NCBI RefSeq assembly: GCF_005884405.1
Contig: NZ_VCAO01000004.1
Span: 62,001-126,000 of the forward strand
Length of the DNA stretch: 64,000 bases
Direction: 5' to 3'
Source: Qipengyuania marisflavi
Lineage (GTDB): Bacteria > Pseudomonadota > Alphaproteobacteria > Sphingomonadales > Sphingomonadaceae
A program made the translations under genes and the position numbers. Each line of letters starts with the position of its first letter. Positions within the stretch are counted from its first letter, which is position 1. Below are positions 1 through 8,108 of this stretch, piece after piece. The notes under the pieces were generated by a model. That model was not told the DNA's origin, did no database searches, and saw only the letters and a program-made list of their open reading frames with translations.

Positions 1-201
1 GGCAAAGGCCTTGTCGCCCGACCCGGTGAGCACGGCACACCGCTGGCTGCTGTCCGCCTGATACGCTGCAAAGGCGTGGATCAGATCGTCCAGCACTGCC
101 GAATTCAGCGCATTGAGCGCCTTGGGGCGGTTGAGTGTGATCAGCGTGACCGCCTCATGTGTTTCGGGGCGCTGTTCGACTGTGATGGTTTCATAGCTCA
201 T
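1..201 (-). CDS. Enoyl-CoA hydratase/isomerase, N-terminal part (cut by window edge)
   Basis: Only the first 67 codons are inside the window; the gene runs off the left edge. The visible protein begins MSYETITVEQ and contains the crotonase-family N-terminal stretch LITLNRPKALNALN, followed by the strand leading to the oxyanion-hole region (VLTGSGDKAFA). Enoyl-CoA hydratases hydrate 2-enoyl-CoA to 3-hydroxyacyl-CoA. The start codon at 199-201 overlaps the TGA of the preceding 3-hydroxyisobutyryl-CoA hydrolase gene as ATGA, so the two are translationally coupled and probably serve the same valine route (methacrylyl-CoA hydration, inferred). A general fatty-acid hydratase cannot be excluded without the C-terminal half. 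Confidence 0.85.
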   Translation of the reverse strand, partial: MSYETITVEQRPETHEAVTLITLNRPKALNALNSAVLDDLIHAFAAYQADSSQRCAVLTGSGDKAFA

Positions 202-1259
202 AGCGGTTTCCATTCTTCATTGTCCGGCAGCGGCGCGAAGATGCTGTCGATCAGCGCGTCCGACACATCTTCGGGCGTTGCGGGGTTCCATGCCGGATCG
301 CCGGTCTTGTCGACGATCACGGCGCGCACGCCTTCGGCAAAGTCGGGCCGCGTGATCACCCGGCTGGCGATGCGGTATTCATTGCGCATATTTTCCGCAA
401 AATCGGTAAATCCGGCAGCTTCGGACAGCTGGCGCAGCGCCACCTTGCAGGTCTGCGGACTTTTGGTGCCCAGGGTATCGCGTTCCTTATGCGACCAATC
501 GCTATCCTCGGCTTCAAGCGAGGCGAGAATATCCTCATAGCGGTCCGAGCCGAAATGCTTGGCGATCTTGTCCGCGTTCTTCTCGATCCGCGCATCGGGC
601 GGGGTGACCGCCAATTCGGACAGGATGCCTGAAATGCGGCTGGGATCGGCGATGATCCGCGCCTTGGCCTCGGCCAGCTTGTCACTGGGCAGATAATGCG
701 TCGCCAGACCGGTCCACAGGCATTCCGCCCCGTCCAGCCGTGCTCCGGTCAGCGCCAGGAATTGCCCCATCCGCCCGCTCAGCCGCGAAAGATACCAGCC
801 GCCGCCGACATCGGGAAACAGGCCGATTCCGGTTTCGGGCATGGCAAAACGCGTGTTTTCGGTCGCGACACGGTATCTGGCAGGCTGGCTGATTCCGACC
901 CCGCCGCCCATCGTGATCCCGTCCATAAAGGCGACCACAGGCTTGCCGAACGTGAACAGCTGGTGGTTGAGCTGATATTCATCGTGGAAGAACTTGCGGC
1001 CCGAAACGCCGCCATCGTTCAAAGCGGAATTGCGCAGGAAGGTGATATCGCCCCCGGCGCAGAAGCCGCGGCCCTCGGCGTGGTCGATCACTACCGCCTC
1101 GACCGCATCGTCATTTGCCCAATCCGCCAGCGCCGCGCTCATCGCGTGGCACATCTCCAGCGTCAGCGCATGGAGCGCCTTGGGGCGGTTGAGCGAGAGG
1201 TGCCCGATCGCGCCATGGGTATGGGTGTGGACGTCTGGCGTCTTGGTCTGGGCGGTCAT
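198..1259 (-). CDS. 3-hydroxyisobutyryl-CoA hydrolase (crotonase superfamily)
   Basis: A 353-residue protein of the ECH_2 type. It hydrolyses 3-hydroxyisobutyryl-CoA to free 3-hydroxyisobutyrate in valine breakdown. Visible family marks are HLSLNRPKALHALT near residues 20-34, the oxyanion-hole segment GRGFCAGGDI near 63-72, FMDGITMGGGVGIS near 111-124, and AMPETGIGLFPDVGGG near 138-153. The length and the MPE.GIG.FPD.G stretch fit hydrolases better than plain hydratases. The gene overlaps its upstream neighbour (acyl-CoA dehydrogenase stop, 1256-1258) and its downstream neighbour by ATGA. This order of dehydrogenase, hydrolase and hydratase matches the isobutyryl-CoA to 3-hydroxyisobutyrate segment of the pathway. 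Confidence 0.87.
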   Translation of the reverse strand: MTAQTKTPDVHTHTHGAIGHLSLNRPKALHALTLEMCHAMSAALADWANDDAVEAVVIDHAEGRGFCAGGDITFLRNSALNDGGVSGRKFFHDEYQLNHQLFTFGKPVVAFMDGITMGGGVGISQPARYRVATENTRFAMPETGIGLFPDVGGGWYLSRLSGRMGQFLALTGARLDGAECLWTGLATHYLPSDKLAEAKARIIADPSRISGILSELAVTPPDARIEKNADKIAKHFGSDRYEDILASLEAEDSDWSHKERDTLGTKSPQTCKVALRQLSEAAGFTDFAENMRNEYRIASRVITRPDFAEGVRAVIVDKTGDPAWNPATPEDVSDALIDSIFAPLPDNEEWKPL

Positions 1260-2401
1260 TGGCGCAGCATCTCCCGTCCGACGATCATTCGCATGACCTG
1301 ATTTGTGCCCTCAAGGATCGAATGCACCCGCAGATCGCGCCAGAACCGTTCGATCGGGTAGTCTTTCAGATAGCCATAGCCGCCGAACAATTGCAGCGCG
1401 TCATCGACGATCTTGCTCCCGTTATCGGTTGCCAGCCGCTTGGCCATTGCGGAAAACTTGCTTTTGTCGGGCGCGTTTTCGGTGACCTTGACCGCCGCCA
1501 GATACAGCAGCGCACGCGCCGCCTCCAGATCGGTTGCCATATCGGCCAGCATGAACTGGGTGTTCTGGAAATCGGCAATCGGCGTACCGAATTGCTGGCG
1601 TTCCTTGGTGTAATTGACCGCTTCGTCCAGACAGCGCTGCGCCCCGCCGAGCGAGCAGGCACCGATGTTCAGCCGGCCGCCGTCGAGGCCCATCATGGCA
1701 AAGCGGAAGCCTTCACCCTCTGCGCCCACCAGATTTTCTGCAGGAACGCGGGCATCTTCGAACACGACCTGCGCGGTGGGGGAGGCGTTCCAGCCCAGTT
1801 TCTTCTCTGGCGCGCCGAAGGAAACGCCGGGCGTGTCCTTGTCGATTACCAGGCAGGTGATGCCCTTGGTCTTGTGGTCGCTGGTGCGCACCATCGTGAC
1901 ATAGACATCGTTGAAGCCGCCGCCCGAAATGAACTGCTTGGTGCCGTTGAGCACATAATGATCGCCGCCCAGCCTGGCGCTGGTCTTGAGGCCGGCAGCG
2001 TCCGAGCCGGAGCCGGGTTCGGTCAGCGCATAGCTGGCGATTTTCTCCATCGAGATCAGGTCTGGCAGATATTTCGCCTTCACCGCATCGCCGCCAAACC
2101 GGTCGACCATCCATGCGGCCATATTGTGGATCGAGATATAGGCGCTGGTGGCAGGGCAGCCATAGGCCATCGCCTCCATGATCAGCGCCGCTTCCAAACG
2201 GCCAAGGCCGATCCCGCCGCTGTCTTCGCTGACATAGATCGCGCCAAAGCCAAGCTCGGCAGTGCGCTTGATCACATCGCGCGGGAAATGGTGCTTCTCG
2301 TCCCATTCGGCCGCAAAGGGCGTGATATTGTCGGCAGTAAACCGCTGCGCCATTTCCTGAATCGCGAGCTGGTCGTCGGTAAGTTGGAATTGTCCTGTCA
2401 T
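1256..2401 (-). CDS. Acyl-CoA dehydrogenase, probable isobutyryl-CoA dehydrogenase
   Basis: A 381-residue FAD-dependent acyl-CoA dehydrogenase. The start at 2399-2401 (MTGQFQLTDDQLAIQEMA) is chosen because family proteins begin just before this helix; the frame stays open a further 74 codons upstream but that part has no family resemblance. Marks include YALTEPGSGSDAAGLKT (flavin/substrate loop), KQFISGG, the C-terminal QLFGGYGYLKDYPIERFWRD stretch and EGTNQVMRMIVGR. It would oxidise isobutyryl-CoA to methacrylyl-CoA, passing electrons to ETF. It is first in an ATGA-coupled trio with the hydrolase and hydratase genes. A related branched or short-chain substrate remains possible. Confidence 0.85.
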   Translation of the reverse strand: MTGQFQLTDDQLAIQEMAQRFTADNITPFAAEWDEKHHFPRDVIKRTAELGFGAIYVSEDSGGIGLGRLEAALIMEAMAYGCPATSAYISIHNMAAWMVDRFGGDAVKAKYLPDLISMEKIASYALTEPGSGSDAAGLKTSARLGGDHYVLNGTKQFISGGGFNDVYVTMVRTSDHKTKGITCLVIDKDTPGVSFGAPEKKLGWNASPTAQVVFEDARVPAENLVGAEGEGFRFAMMGLDGGRLNIGACSLGGAQRCLDEAVNYTKERQQFGTPIADFQNTQFMLADMATDLEAARALLYLAAVKVTENAPDKSKFSAMAKRLATDNGSKIVDDALQLFGGYGYLKDYPIERFWRDLRVHSILEGTNQVMRMIVGREMLRQ

Positions 2402-2522
2402 GGCCGCTGCCCTAGCGCCCGTTGCAGGGCAGGAAAAGGGGATGCGGCAGGAAAGCTTGGCGGCAGGCGTAACCAATCCGGCTGGCGCGCGAATGTATGG
2501 TGACGGAAGAGAGAGGATTTCC

Positions 2523-2897
2523 ATGACAAAAGCCCATCCCGATCTGGTGCTTGTGTATAATGCTGATGGCGGGCCGCTGGCGTCATTATTCGGGGCAGTC
2601 CACAAGGTGGTGTCGCCGGGCACCTATCAATGCTCGCTGTGCAAGACCACGCATGGGGCGCTGACTGTGCACGGCGAGTGGCAGGATTTCCTGAATACGC
2701 TGCCCAACCGGACACGCATCCATTACCGCGATGAATTTGCGAAACTCGAACCGGGGTTCACGGGCGATTTGCCTGCCATATTGGTGCAGCATCAGGGCGC
2801 TCCAGCCGAGCTGCTGGTGTCAGCGGACGAATTTGCAGCCATCGCCGATGCGGCGAGCTTACGCGCAATCGTGGCAGAACGGCTTGCGCGGGCTTGA
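2523..2897 (+). CDS. Small conserved-type cytoplasmic protein of unknown function
   Basis: A 124-residue protein not recognised as a named family. The ATG at 2523 is preceded by a purine-rich GGAAGAGAGAGGA site. The protein has no signal peptide or membrane segment. It carries CSLC followed by KTTHG near residues 37-45, and later acidic/hydrophobic stretches. A CxxC plus nearby His could bind metal or act in thiol chemistry, but no second CxxC pair is present. It is divergent from the acyl-CoA dehydrogenase gene (about 120 bp apart) and convergent with the RidA gene (13 bp apart), so it is probably monocistronic. Confidence 0.75.
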   Translation: MTKAHPDLVLVYNADGGPLASLFGAVHKVVSPGTYQCSLCKTTHGALTVHGEWQDFLNTLPNRTRIHYRDEFAKLEPGFTGDLPAILVQHQGAPAELLVSADEFAAIADAASLRAIVAERLARA

Positions 2898-2910
2898 GCG
2901 CCGCAGGCAC

Positions 2911-3339
2911 TTATCCTTGCTGTTCGTGATCCGCATGTTCCGGTCCTGGTTCAGCCGAAACACGGGCTTCAGCTTCAATTTCGACTTTCCATTCGGGTCG
3001 GCACAGCCATGCAGCGCCCACCATCGTAGCTGCCGGACTGGCTTTGGCAAAGAACCGCGCATGGACCGCGCCGACCGCGCTCTGATCGGCGGGGTCGGTC
3101 AGGAACATCCGTGTGCGCACAACATCGGCGGCGCTTCCGCCCAATTCCTCGACAGCGCGCATGATCAGGACCAGGCACCGTTCGGCCTGCGCCGCAGCAT
3201 CGCCGTCCGTGCTCGACCCGTCATCTTCAACCGGTCCGGTCCCGGCGACGATAATGCGATCGTCGGCGCGCACTGCGCGGGCGAAGCCGAACTGTTTTTC
3301 GAATGGCGACCCGGTGAAGGCGCGCATTCGGTCGCTCAC
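2911..3339 (-). CDS. RidA/YjgF/YER057c/UK114-family protein
   Basis: A 142-residue protein of the RidA superfamily, whose members deaminate reactive 2-aminoacrylate-type enamines/imines or act as related small-molecule enzymes. Typical stretches are ARAVRADDRIIVAGTGP near the N-terminus, QAERCLVLIMRAVEELGG in the middle and VRTRMFLTD. The arginine of the VRTRMF strand is the expected substrate-carboxylate contact. The start is a GTG at 3337-3339 overlapping the TGA of the upstream inhibitor gene (GTGA); an ATG four codons further in is an alternative. The tail is acidic and His-rich (EPGPEHADHEQQG), unusual for the family. Its role beside valine-catabolic genes is unproven, though imine detoxification would fit amino-acid metabolism. 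Confidence 0.85.
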   Translation of the reverse strand: MSDRMRAFTGSPFEKQFGFARAVRADDRIIVAGTGPVEDDGSSTDGDAAAQAERCLVLIMRAVEELGGSAADVVRTRMFLTDPADQSAVGAVHARFFAKASPAATMVGAAWLCRPEWKVEIEAEARVSAEPGPEHADHEQQG

Positions 3340-3656
3340 CCGCAGGTAATCCGAGTGATCTTCATTGCGCTATCATATTCGACTCGCACCCGTTCGGGCC
3401 GGTAATCCATCGTCACCGCGCTCCCCTCGGCGACCCAATGGAAGATTGAGGCGCGGGTGATCTCGCGGATTTGTGCGCCGGTCTGCGATGTCGCAGGCTG
3501 GCCGATGAAGCTTGCAGTGCCATCGGTCCGGCATTCTGGCCGTGCGCCGTCGGCCAGCGGTTCGCCCGCTGTTGTGGTGCAGGCGGACAGGCCCAGCACC
3601 GGGCCCAGCACCAGGGCAAGAGCGGGCAGGATCGGGCGGCAATATGGTCTGCGCAT
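3336..3656 (-). CDS. I78-family peptidase-inhibitor-like lipoprotein
   Basis: A 106-residue exported protein. The start at 3654-3656 (MRRPYCRPILP) is preferred over ATGs at 3662 and 3704 because AAGGA lies about six bases upstream. The N-terminus is a signal sequence ending in a lipobox-like LGLSAC, so the mature protein is probably lipid-anchored. The rest, with FIGQPAT, ITRASIFHWVAEGSAVTMDYRPERVRVEYD and a terminal TRITCG, matches the I78 inhibitor fold (a small serine-protease-inhibitor family; the RPERV..yD segment is typical). It lies 44 bp behind mmsA and is GTGA-coupled to the RidA gene. The inhibitor activity is inferred from family only. Confidence 0.8.
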   Translation of the reverse strand: MRRPYCRPILPALALVLGPVLGLSACTTTAGEPLADGARPECRTDGTASFIGQPATSQTGAQIREITRASIFHWVAEGSAVTMDYRPERVRVEYDSAMKITRITCG

Positions 3657-3700
3657 AGTCATTCCTTTCAGACGCCCGATCCTGCCATAAATCCCAACCT

Positions 3701-5197
3701 TCATCCCATAGTCGGGATCACAAAGGCATTGCTGCCGTCACCGCCGCCATCGGGCCAGCGCTGGGTGACAGTCTTGACCTTGGTCCAGAACTTCAGACCC
3801 TCGGTTCCATACTGGTTTGTATCGCCAAATGCGCTTCGCTTCCAGCCGCCGAAGCTGTGATAGGCCACCGGCACCGGGATCGGCACATTGATGCCGACCA
3901 TGCCGACATTCACCCGGCTGGCAAATTCACGCGCGGCGTGGCCATTGCGGGTGAAGATCGCGACGCCATTGCCATATTGGTGATCGCTGGGCAGGCGCAC
4001 CGCCTCTTCGAAATCCCTGGCACGCACGATTTGCAGCACGGGGCCGAAGATTTCTTCCTGATAGCTTTTCATATCGGGCGTCACACGGTCGATCAGCGTG
4101 GGGCCGATGAAGAAGCCTTTCTCATGGCCCTGCAAAGAGAAGCCGCGGCCATCGACCACAATCTCGCCGCCTTCGCCCTCGGCCGTGTCGATCCATTCCT
4201 CGACCCGCGCCTTGTGCTCTGGCGTGACGACGGGGCCGTAATGCGCATCGGGATCGTTCGAAACGCCAACCCGCAGCGCGTCGATCGCCGGGATCAGCTT
4301 TTCGCGCAGCCGGTCGGCGGTATCCTCGCCCACCGGCACCACCACGGGCAGCGCCATGCAGCGCTCGCCCGCGCTGCCGAAAGCTGCCCCTGCCAGATCA
4401 TTGACCACCATGTCGAGATCCGCGTCGGGCATGACGATACCGTGGTTCTTCGCGCCGCCCATCGCCTGCACCCGCTTGCCCGCAGCAACGCCGCGCCGGT
4501 ACACATAATGTGCAATGTCGGAGGATCCGACGAAGCTGACCGCTGCGATATCGGGGTGATCCAGAATCGCATCGACCATTTCCTTGTCCCCGTGGACCAC
4601 CTGCAGCAGCCCCTCTGGCGCGCCGGCTTCCAGGAACAGTTCGGCCAGCCGCACCGGCACGCTGGGATCGCGCTCTGATGGTTTGAGGATGAAGGCATTA
4701 CCCGCCGCGATTGCCATGCCGAACATCCACATCGGGATCATGGCGGGGAAATTGAACGGCGTGATGCCCGCGCCGATGCCCAGCGGCTGACGGGTCGAAT
4801 AGACATCGATGCCCGGTCCTGCGCCCAGCGTATATTCGCCCTTGAGCACCTGCGGTATGCCACAGGCATATTCGATCACTTCCAGACCGCGCTGCACATC
4901 GCCCTTGGCATCATCGATCACCTTGCCGTGCTCGCTCGACAGCAGCTCGGCCAGCTCCTGCATATTGGCCTCGATCAGCTCCTTGAAGCGGAACATGACG
5001 CGGGCGCGGCGCTGGGGATTGGTGGCCGCCCATGCGGGCTGGACTTGCTTGGCAGTCTCAACCGCGCGGGCCAGCAGCGCGGCATCGCCCAGCGGCACCT
5101 CGGCCTGGACCTCGCCTGTGGACGGGTTCCAGACCTTGTGCGTGCGGCCGGTCGGCGCGCCAGCATCGCCGACAATGAAATGATCGATAGTGCGCAT
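3701..5197 (-). CDS. mmsA: Methylmalonate-semialdehyde dehydrogenase (CoA-acylating)
   Basis: A 498-residue aldehyde dehydrogenase. It converts (S)-methylmalonate semialdehyde plus CoA and NAD+ to propionyl-CoA, the last dedicated step of valine degradation. The start at 5195-5197 (MRTIDHFI) has AGAGGAGA directly upstream. The catalytic cysteine is in GSAGERCMALPV, a motif specific to the CoA-acylating MmsA branch, and ITPFNFPAMIPMWM and the C-terminal NQYGTEGLKFWTK are also typical of it. The Rossmann glycine region is SFVGSSDIA. Length is normal for MmsA. It precedes the inhibitor and RidA genes on the same strand and faces tRNA-Gly upstream. mmsB is not in the window. Confidence 0.95.
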   Translation of the reverse strand: MRTIDHFIVGDAGAPTGRTHKVWNPSTGEVQAEVPLGDAALLARAVETAKQVQPAWAATNPQRRARVMFRFKELIEANMQELAELLSSEHGKVIDDAKGDVQRGLEVIEYACGIPQVLKGEYTLGAGPGIDVYSTRQPLGIGAGITPFNFPAMIPMWMFGMAIAAGNAFILKPSERDPSVPVRLAELFLEAGAPEGLLQVVHGDKEMVDAILDHPDIAAVSFVGSSDIAHYVYRRGVAAGKRVQAMGGAKNHGIVMPDADLDMVVNDLAGAAFGSAGERCMALPVVVPVGEDTADRLREKLIPAIDALRVGVSNDPDAHYGPVVTPEHKARVEEWIDTAEGEGGEIVVDGRGFSLQGHEKGFFIGPTLIDRVTPDMKSYQEEIFGPVLQIVRARDFEEAVRLPSDHQYGNGVAIFTRNGHAAREFASRVNVGMVGINVPIPVPVAYHSFGGWKRSAFGDTNQYGTEGLKFWTKVKTVTQRWPDGGGDGSNAFVIPTMG

Positions 5198-5342
5198 GAA
5201 ACTCTCCTCTGGGGTCCATCTAGCCATGCAGGCGCATGGTGCAAGGGCATGTGGCGCGCGCGCAGTGGGCGGCCAGCAGACCGGTGACATCACTTTGCGC
5301 GTTGACCCGCACGGCGCGCTGCGGCAAATGGCCCCGCGCCGC

Positions 5343-5416
5343 GCGGGTGTAGCTCAATGGCAGAGCAGCAGCTTCCCAAGCTGACGACGAGGGTTCGATT
5401 CCCTTCACCCGCTCCA
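5343..5416 (+). tRNA. tRNA-Gly(CCC)
   Basis: A 74-nt cloverleaf including an encoded CCA end. The acceptor stem GCGGGTG pairs with CACCCGC, the D-arm holds AGCTCAATGG, the anticodon loop TTCCCAA gives anticodon CCC, and the T-arm GAGGGTTCGATTCCCTT has the standard TTCGA loop. The discriminator base is T before CCA. The outermost anticodon-stem position appears mismatched (G-A). It reads Gly GGG codons. Confidence 0.95.
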
Positions 5417-5517
5417 GCGTTCCCCGACAATTTTCGTGGCTTTACCGATGCGGGCTGTCACGCGGCCCTTGGCCTGCTATCGCTTGGCGACCATCCGCAC
5501 GCCGAGGGAACATTGTT

Positions 5518-6855
5518 ATGCACCTATCCGCTGATCGCCGCCGCTTCCTGACCGCCACGTCTAGCGCCTTTGCCGCTTTGGTCGCCAGTGGCTGTACCAC
5601 GCGCGGCGCGATGCCGCTGGTGGATGCATCGCGCAATTTTGACGGTTATGGGGCGCTGGTCCCTGATCCAGCCGGAATGCTCGACCTGCCGCCGGGCTTT
5701 TCCTACCGCGTGCTGTCCAGTCTGGGCGGGGCAATGGATGATGGCGGGACGGTGCCTGACAAGGCCGATGGCATGGGCTGTTTCGATATCGGCAATGGCG
5801 AGATCGCGCTGGTGCGCAATCACGAGCTGGTGCCGACCGACGATGCCGGCGGCGTTTTCGCCAAGGGGTATGGCATGGCTGCGGGCCAGTTCATCCTGCC
5901 GGGCGGGACAACCACACTGGTGCTGGACAAGGATACACTGGCGGTCAAACGCCAGTTCCGATCGCTGGGCGGGACAATCCGCAATTGCGCGGGCGGCACT
6001 ACGCCCTGGGGCAGCTGGCTGACCTGCGAGGAATTTGTCTCCGAACCCCAGCATATCGCGCCGGACAAATTGAACATGCACCACGGCTGGGTGTTCGAAG
6101 TTCCGGCCAGGGCGGGCGGACTGATCGATCCGCTGCCGCTAAAGGCCATGGGCCGCTTCAATCACGAAGCCGCCTGCGTCGATCCGGCAACGGGCCTTGT
6201 CTATATGACCGAGGATCGACCCGACAGCGCGTTGTATCGCTTCCTCCCCGACAGCCCCGGACGGCTGGCGGCGGGCGGGAAACTGCAGGCGATGGTGCTG
6301 GAAGGCATTGCCGACACTCGCAACTCCGTGGCCGGGGCGATGCCGCTGCGCCAGGCTTACAAGGCGCGCTGGATCGATCTGGACAATGTCGAGGCTCCGG
6401 AGGACGATCTGCGGATGCGTGCAGCGGCGCAGGGCGGGGCGATCATCGCCCGCGGCGAAGGCATGCATATGGGCGACGGCGAGGTCTATGTCTGTTCGAC
6501 CAGCGGCGGCTTTGCGAAATTTGGCCAGATCTTCCGGCTGGTCCCCGGGCGCGGTGTGCGTGACGACCGCTTTGAATTGTTCTTCGAAAGCGAGAACGCT
6601 GCGCAGTTCAACTATGGCGACAATCTGGTGGTGGCCCCCAACGGCCATCTGATTGTGTGCGAGGACCAATATACCGATGTGGTCGACAACCATCTCAAGC
6701 TGATCACACCCGACGGGCGCAGCTTCGATCTGGCGCGCCTGAACATGCAGACCGAGCTGGCGGGGGCGTGCTTCTCGCCCGATGGCAGCACCATGTTCGT
6801 CAACGCCTATGCCCCCACACGCACGTTGGCCATCACCGGGCCGTGGGCCGCCTGA
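5518..6855 (+). CDS. PhoX-like (DUF839) alkaline phosphatase family protein, Tat-exported
   Basis: A 445-residue secreted protein. The N-terminus has a twin-arginine motif (RRRFLTAT) followed by a hydrophobic stretch and VASGCTT, a possible lipobox, so Tat export and lipid anchoring are both plausible. The body follows the PhoX pattern: DGMGCFDIGNGEIALVRNHE near residues 82-101, NCAGGTTPWGSWLTCEE near 159-175, GRFNHEAACVDP, VYMTEDR, and NLVVAPNGHLIVCED near the C-terminus. PhoX enzymes are Ca/Fe phosphomonoesterases active in the periplasm; many shorter DUF839 proteins have no assigned substrate. GAGGGA precedes the ATG. The next gene starts 14 bp downstream, suggesting an operon. Confidence 0.85.
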   Translation: MHLSADRRRFLTATSSAFAALVASGCTTRGAMPLVDASRNFDGYGALVPDPAGMLDLPPGFSYRVLSSLGGAMDDGGTVPDKADGMGCFDIGNGEIALVRNHELVPTDDAGGVFAKGYGMAAGQFILPGGTTTLVLDKDTLAVKRQFRSLGGTIRNCAGGTTPWGSWLTCEEFVSEPQHIAPDKLNMHHGWVFEVPARAGGLIDPLPLKAMGRFNHEAACVDPATGLVYMTEDRPDSALYRFLPDSPGRLAAGGKLQAMVLEGIADTRNSVAGAMPLRQAYKARWIDLDNVEAPEDDLRMRAAAQGGAIIARGEGMHMGDGEVYVCSTSGGFAKFGQIFRLVPGRGVRDDRFELFFESENAAQFNYGDNLVVAPNGHLIVCEDQYTDVVDNHLKLITPDGRSFDLARLNMQTELAGACFSPDGSTMFVNAYAPTRTLAITGPWAA

Positions 6856-6868
6856 AGGCAGCGGCGGC

Positions 6869-7432
6869 ATGACCGCATTGCTGTTTGCAATGGTTGGTAG
6901 CTTTCTGGTCGCCGCCGGTGCGCGGGACCAGAAGATGGTCGCCTATTTGCGCGCGGCGCTGGGGGCCTCGCCCGCATTGCTGGGTGTCGGCATCGTGAGT
7001 GCGGTTCTGACGGCGGCCATCGCGGCCTATGCCGGGGCCTATCTGTCAGCCACCATGTCCGAAGATGCGGCGACGATGTTCATTGCCATCGCGCTGCTGC
7101 TGGCGGCGGCAGAGCTGGCATGGCCCGACAAGAGCAAGCCGCCGGCCGAGCCCACACGCTCGCTGGGCGCGATCTTTATTGTGCTGTTCGCGCGGCAGCT
7201 GACCGATGGGTCGCGGTTCCTGATCGCCGCCTTCTCTGCCGTGCTCGCCTCGCCGGTTCTGGCGGGCATTGGCGGTGCGCTGGGCGGGGCGGCGGCGGTG
7301 GCAGTGGGCTGGGCGATGGGCAGCGAACTGGAAGCGCGGCTGCCGCTGCGCGCCATGCGGCTGGGCTTCGCGGCGCTGTTGCTGCTGCCCGCGATATATC
7401 TTGGCCTGAGCGCGCGGGGAATCGCGGGGTGA
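6869..7432 (+). CDS. GDT1/TMEM165-like membrane protein with degenerate motifs
   Basis: A 187-residue, almost entirely hydrophobic protein with about six predicted membrane segments arranged as two similar halves. UPF0016/GDT1 cation exchangers carry an ExGD[KR][TS] motif in each half. Here the corresponding sites appear as AAGARDQKMVA near residues 14-24 and FARQLTDGSRFLIAA in the second half. The acidic Glu of each motif is missing, while Asp and Lys/Arg remain. It may therefore be a divergent or transport-altered member. The ATG at 6869 was chosen because the hydrophobic protein begins there and it lies 14 bp after the PhoX-like gene. Family assignment is moderate. Confidence 0.62.
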   Translation: MTALLFAMVGSFLVAAGARDQKMVAYLRAALGASPALLGVGIVSAVLTAAIAAYAGAYLSATMSEDAATMFIAIALLLAAAELAWPDKSKPPAEPTRSLGAIFIVLFARQLTDGSRFLIAAFSAVLASPVLAGIGGALGGAAAVAVGWAMGSELEARLPLRAMRLGFAALLLLPAIYLGLSARGIAG

Positions 7433-7487
7433 TGCGGATCAGCCCTGCCGGGATAGGCGCGCGCGGCTTTTCTGCTATGCGGCGGAA

Positions 7488-8108
7488 ATGACACGACCAA
7501 CCATCATCGAAGACGCAGGGACCGACCAGATTGCCGAATGGCTGGGCGCGTATCTGGCGAAGATACTCGCTGCGCGCGATGGACCGATTACGATTACTGT
7601 GCCGGGCGGATCAACCCCGTTCCCGATTATCGAGCACTTGCTGACCCACGATCTGGACTGGTCGCGGCTGGTTGTGTGGCCCAATGATGACCGTGTGGTG
7701 CCCGAAGACCATCCCGCTTCCAACACCGGCAAATTGCGCGCTCTGCTGGAGCCTGCGGGGGCCGAGGTCGTGACTTTAAGTGTGATGGAGCAGGTGCCGC
7801 ATTTCGATTTGGCGTGGCTGGGCATGGGCGCGGACGGGCACATCGCCTCGCTGTTTCCCAACACCGATCCCCAGCTGGACGAACCGCTCAGCATCCTGCG
7901 GCTGACCCCCGATCCCCTTCCGCCAGAGGCACCGTTCGACCGCGTCAGCCTGACCTTGCCAGCGCTGCTGAATTCCGATGCAATCGTGTTCGTCATTCGC
8001 GGGGCAGACAAGCGCGCGGCGTTTAATCAGGCCGCCGCCGGGCAGAGCGATTTGCCGGTTGCCCGTCTGATCGGTGCCGCTAAACAAGCTGTTACATGTT
8101 TCACCTGA
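7488..8108 (+). CDS. pgl: 6-phosphogluconolactonase
   Basis: A 206-residue cytoplasmic protein of the Pgl/DevB family. It hydrolyses 6-phosphogluconolactone to 6-phosphogluconate in the pentose phosphate and Entner-Doudoroff pathways. Motifs are ITVPGGSTP near residues 36-44, WPNDDRVVPEDHPASNTG near 63-80, LAWLGMGADGHIASLFPN near 105-122 (the GxGxDGHxASLFP signature) and VSLTLPALL. It is somewhat shorter than many homologues of 220-250 residues. zwf and edd are not adjacent. Its 3' end overlaps the Nudix gene by 13 bp, so the two are co-transcribed. Confidence 0.92.
   Translation: MTRPTIIEDAGTDQIAEWLGAYLAKILAARDGPITITVPGGSTPFPIIEHLLTHDLDWSRLVVWPNDDRVVPEDHPASNTGKLRALLEPAGAEVVTLSVMEQVPHFDLAWLGMGADGHIASLFPNTDPQLDEPLSILRLTPDPLPPEAPFDRVSLTLPALLNSDAIVFVIRGADKRAAFNQAAAGQSDLPVARLIGAAKQAVTCFT

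Noticed and set aside
1259..2503. 414-codon open frame on the + strand opposite the acyl-CoA dehydrogenase
   Set aside because: Composition is that of a GC-rich antisense shadow; the opposite frame carries the acyl-CoA dehydrogenase motifs.
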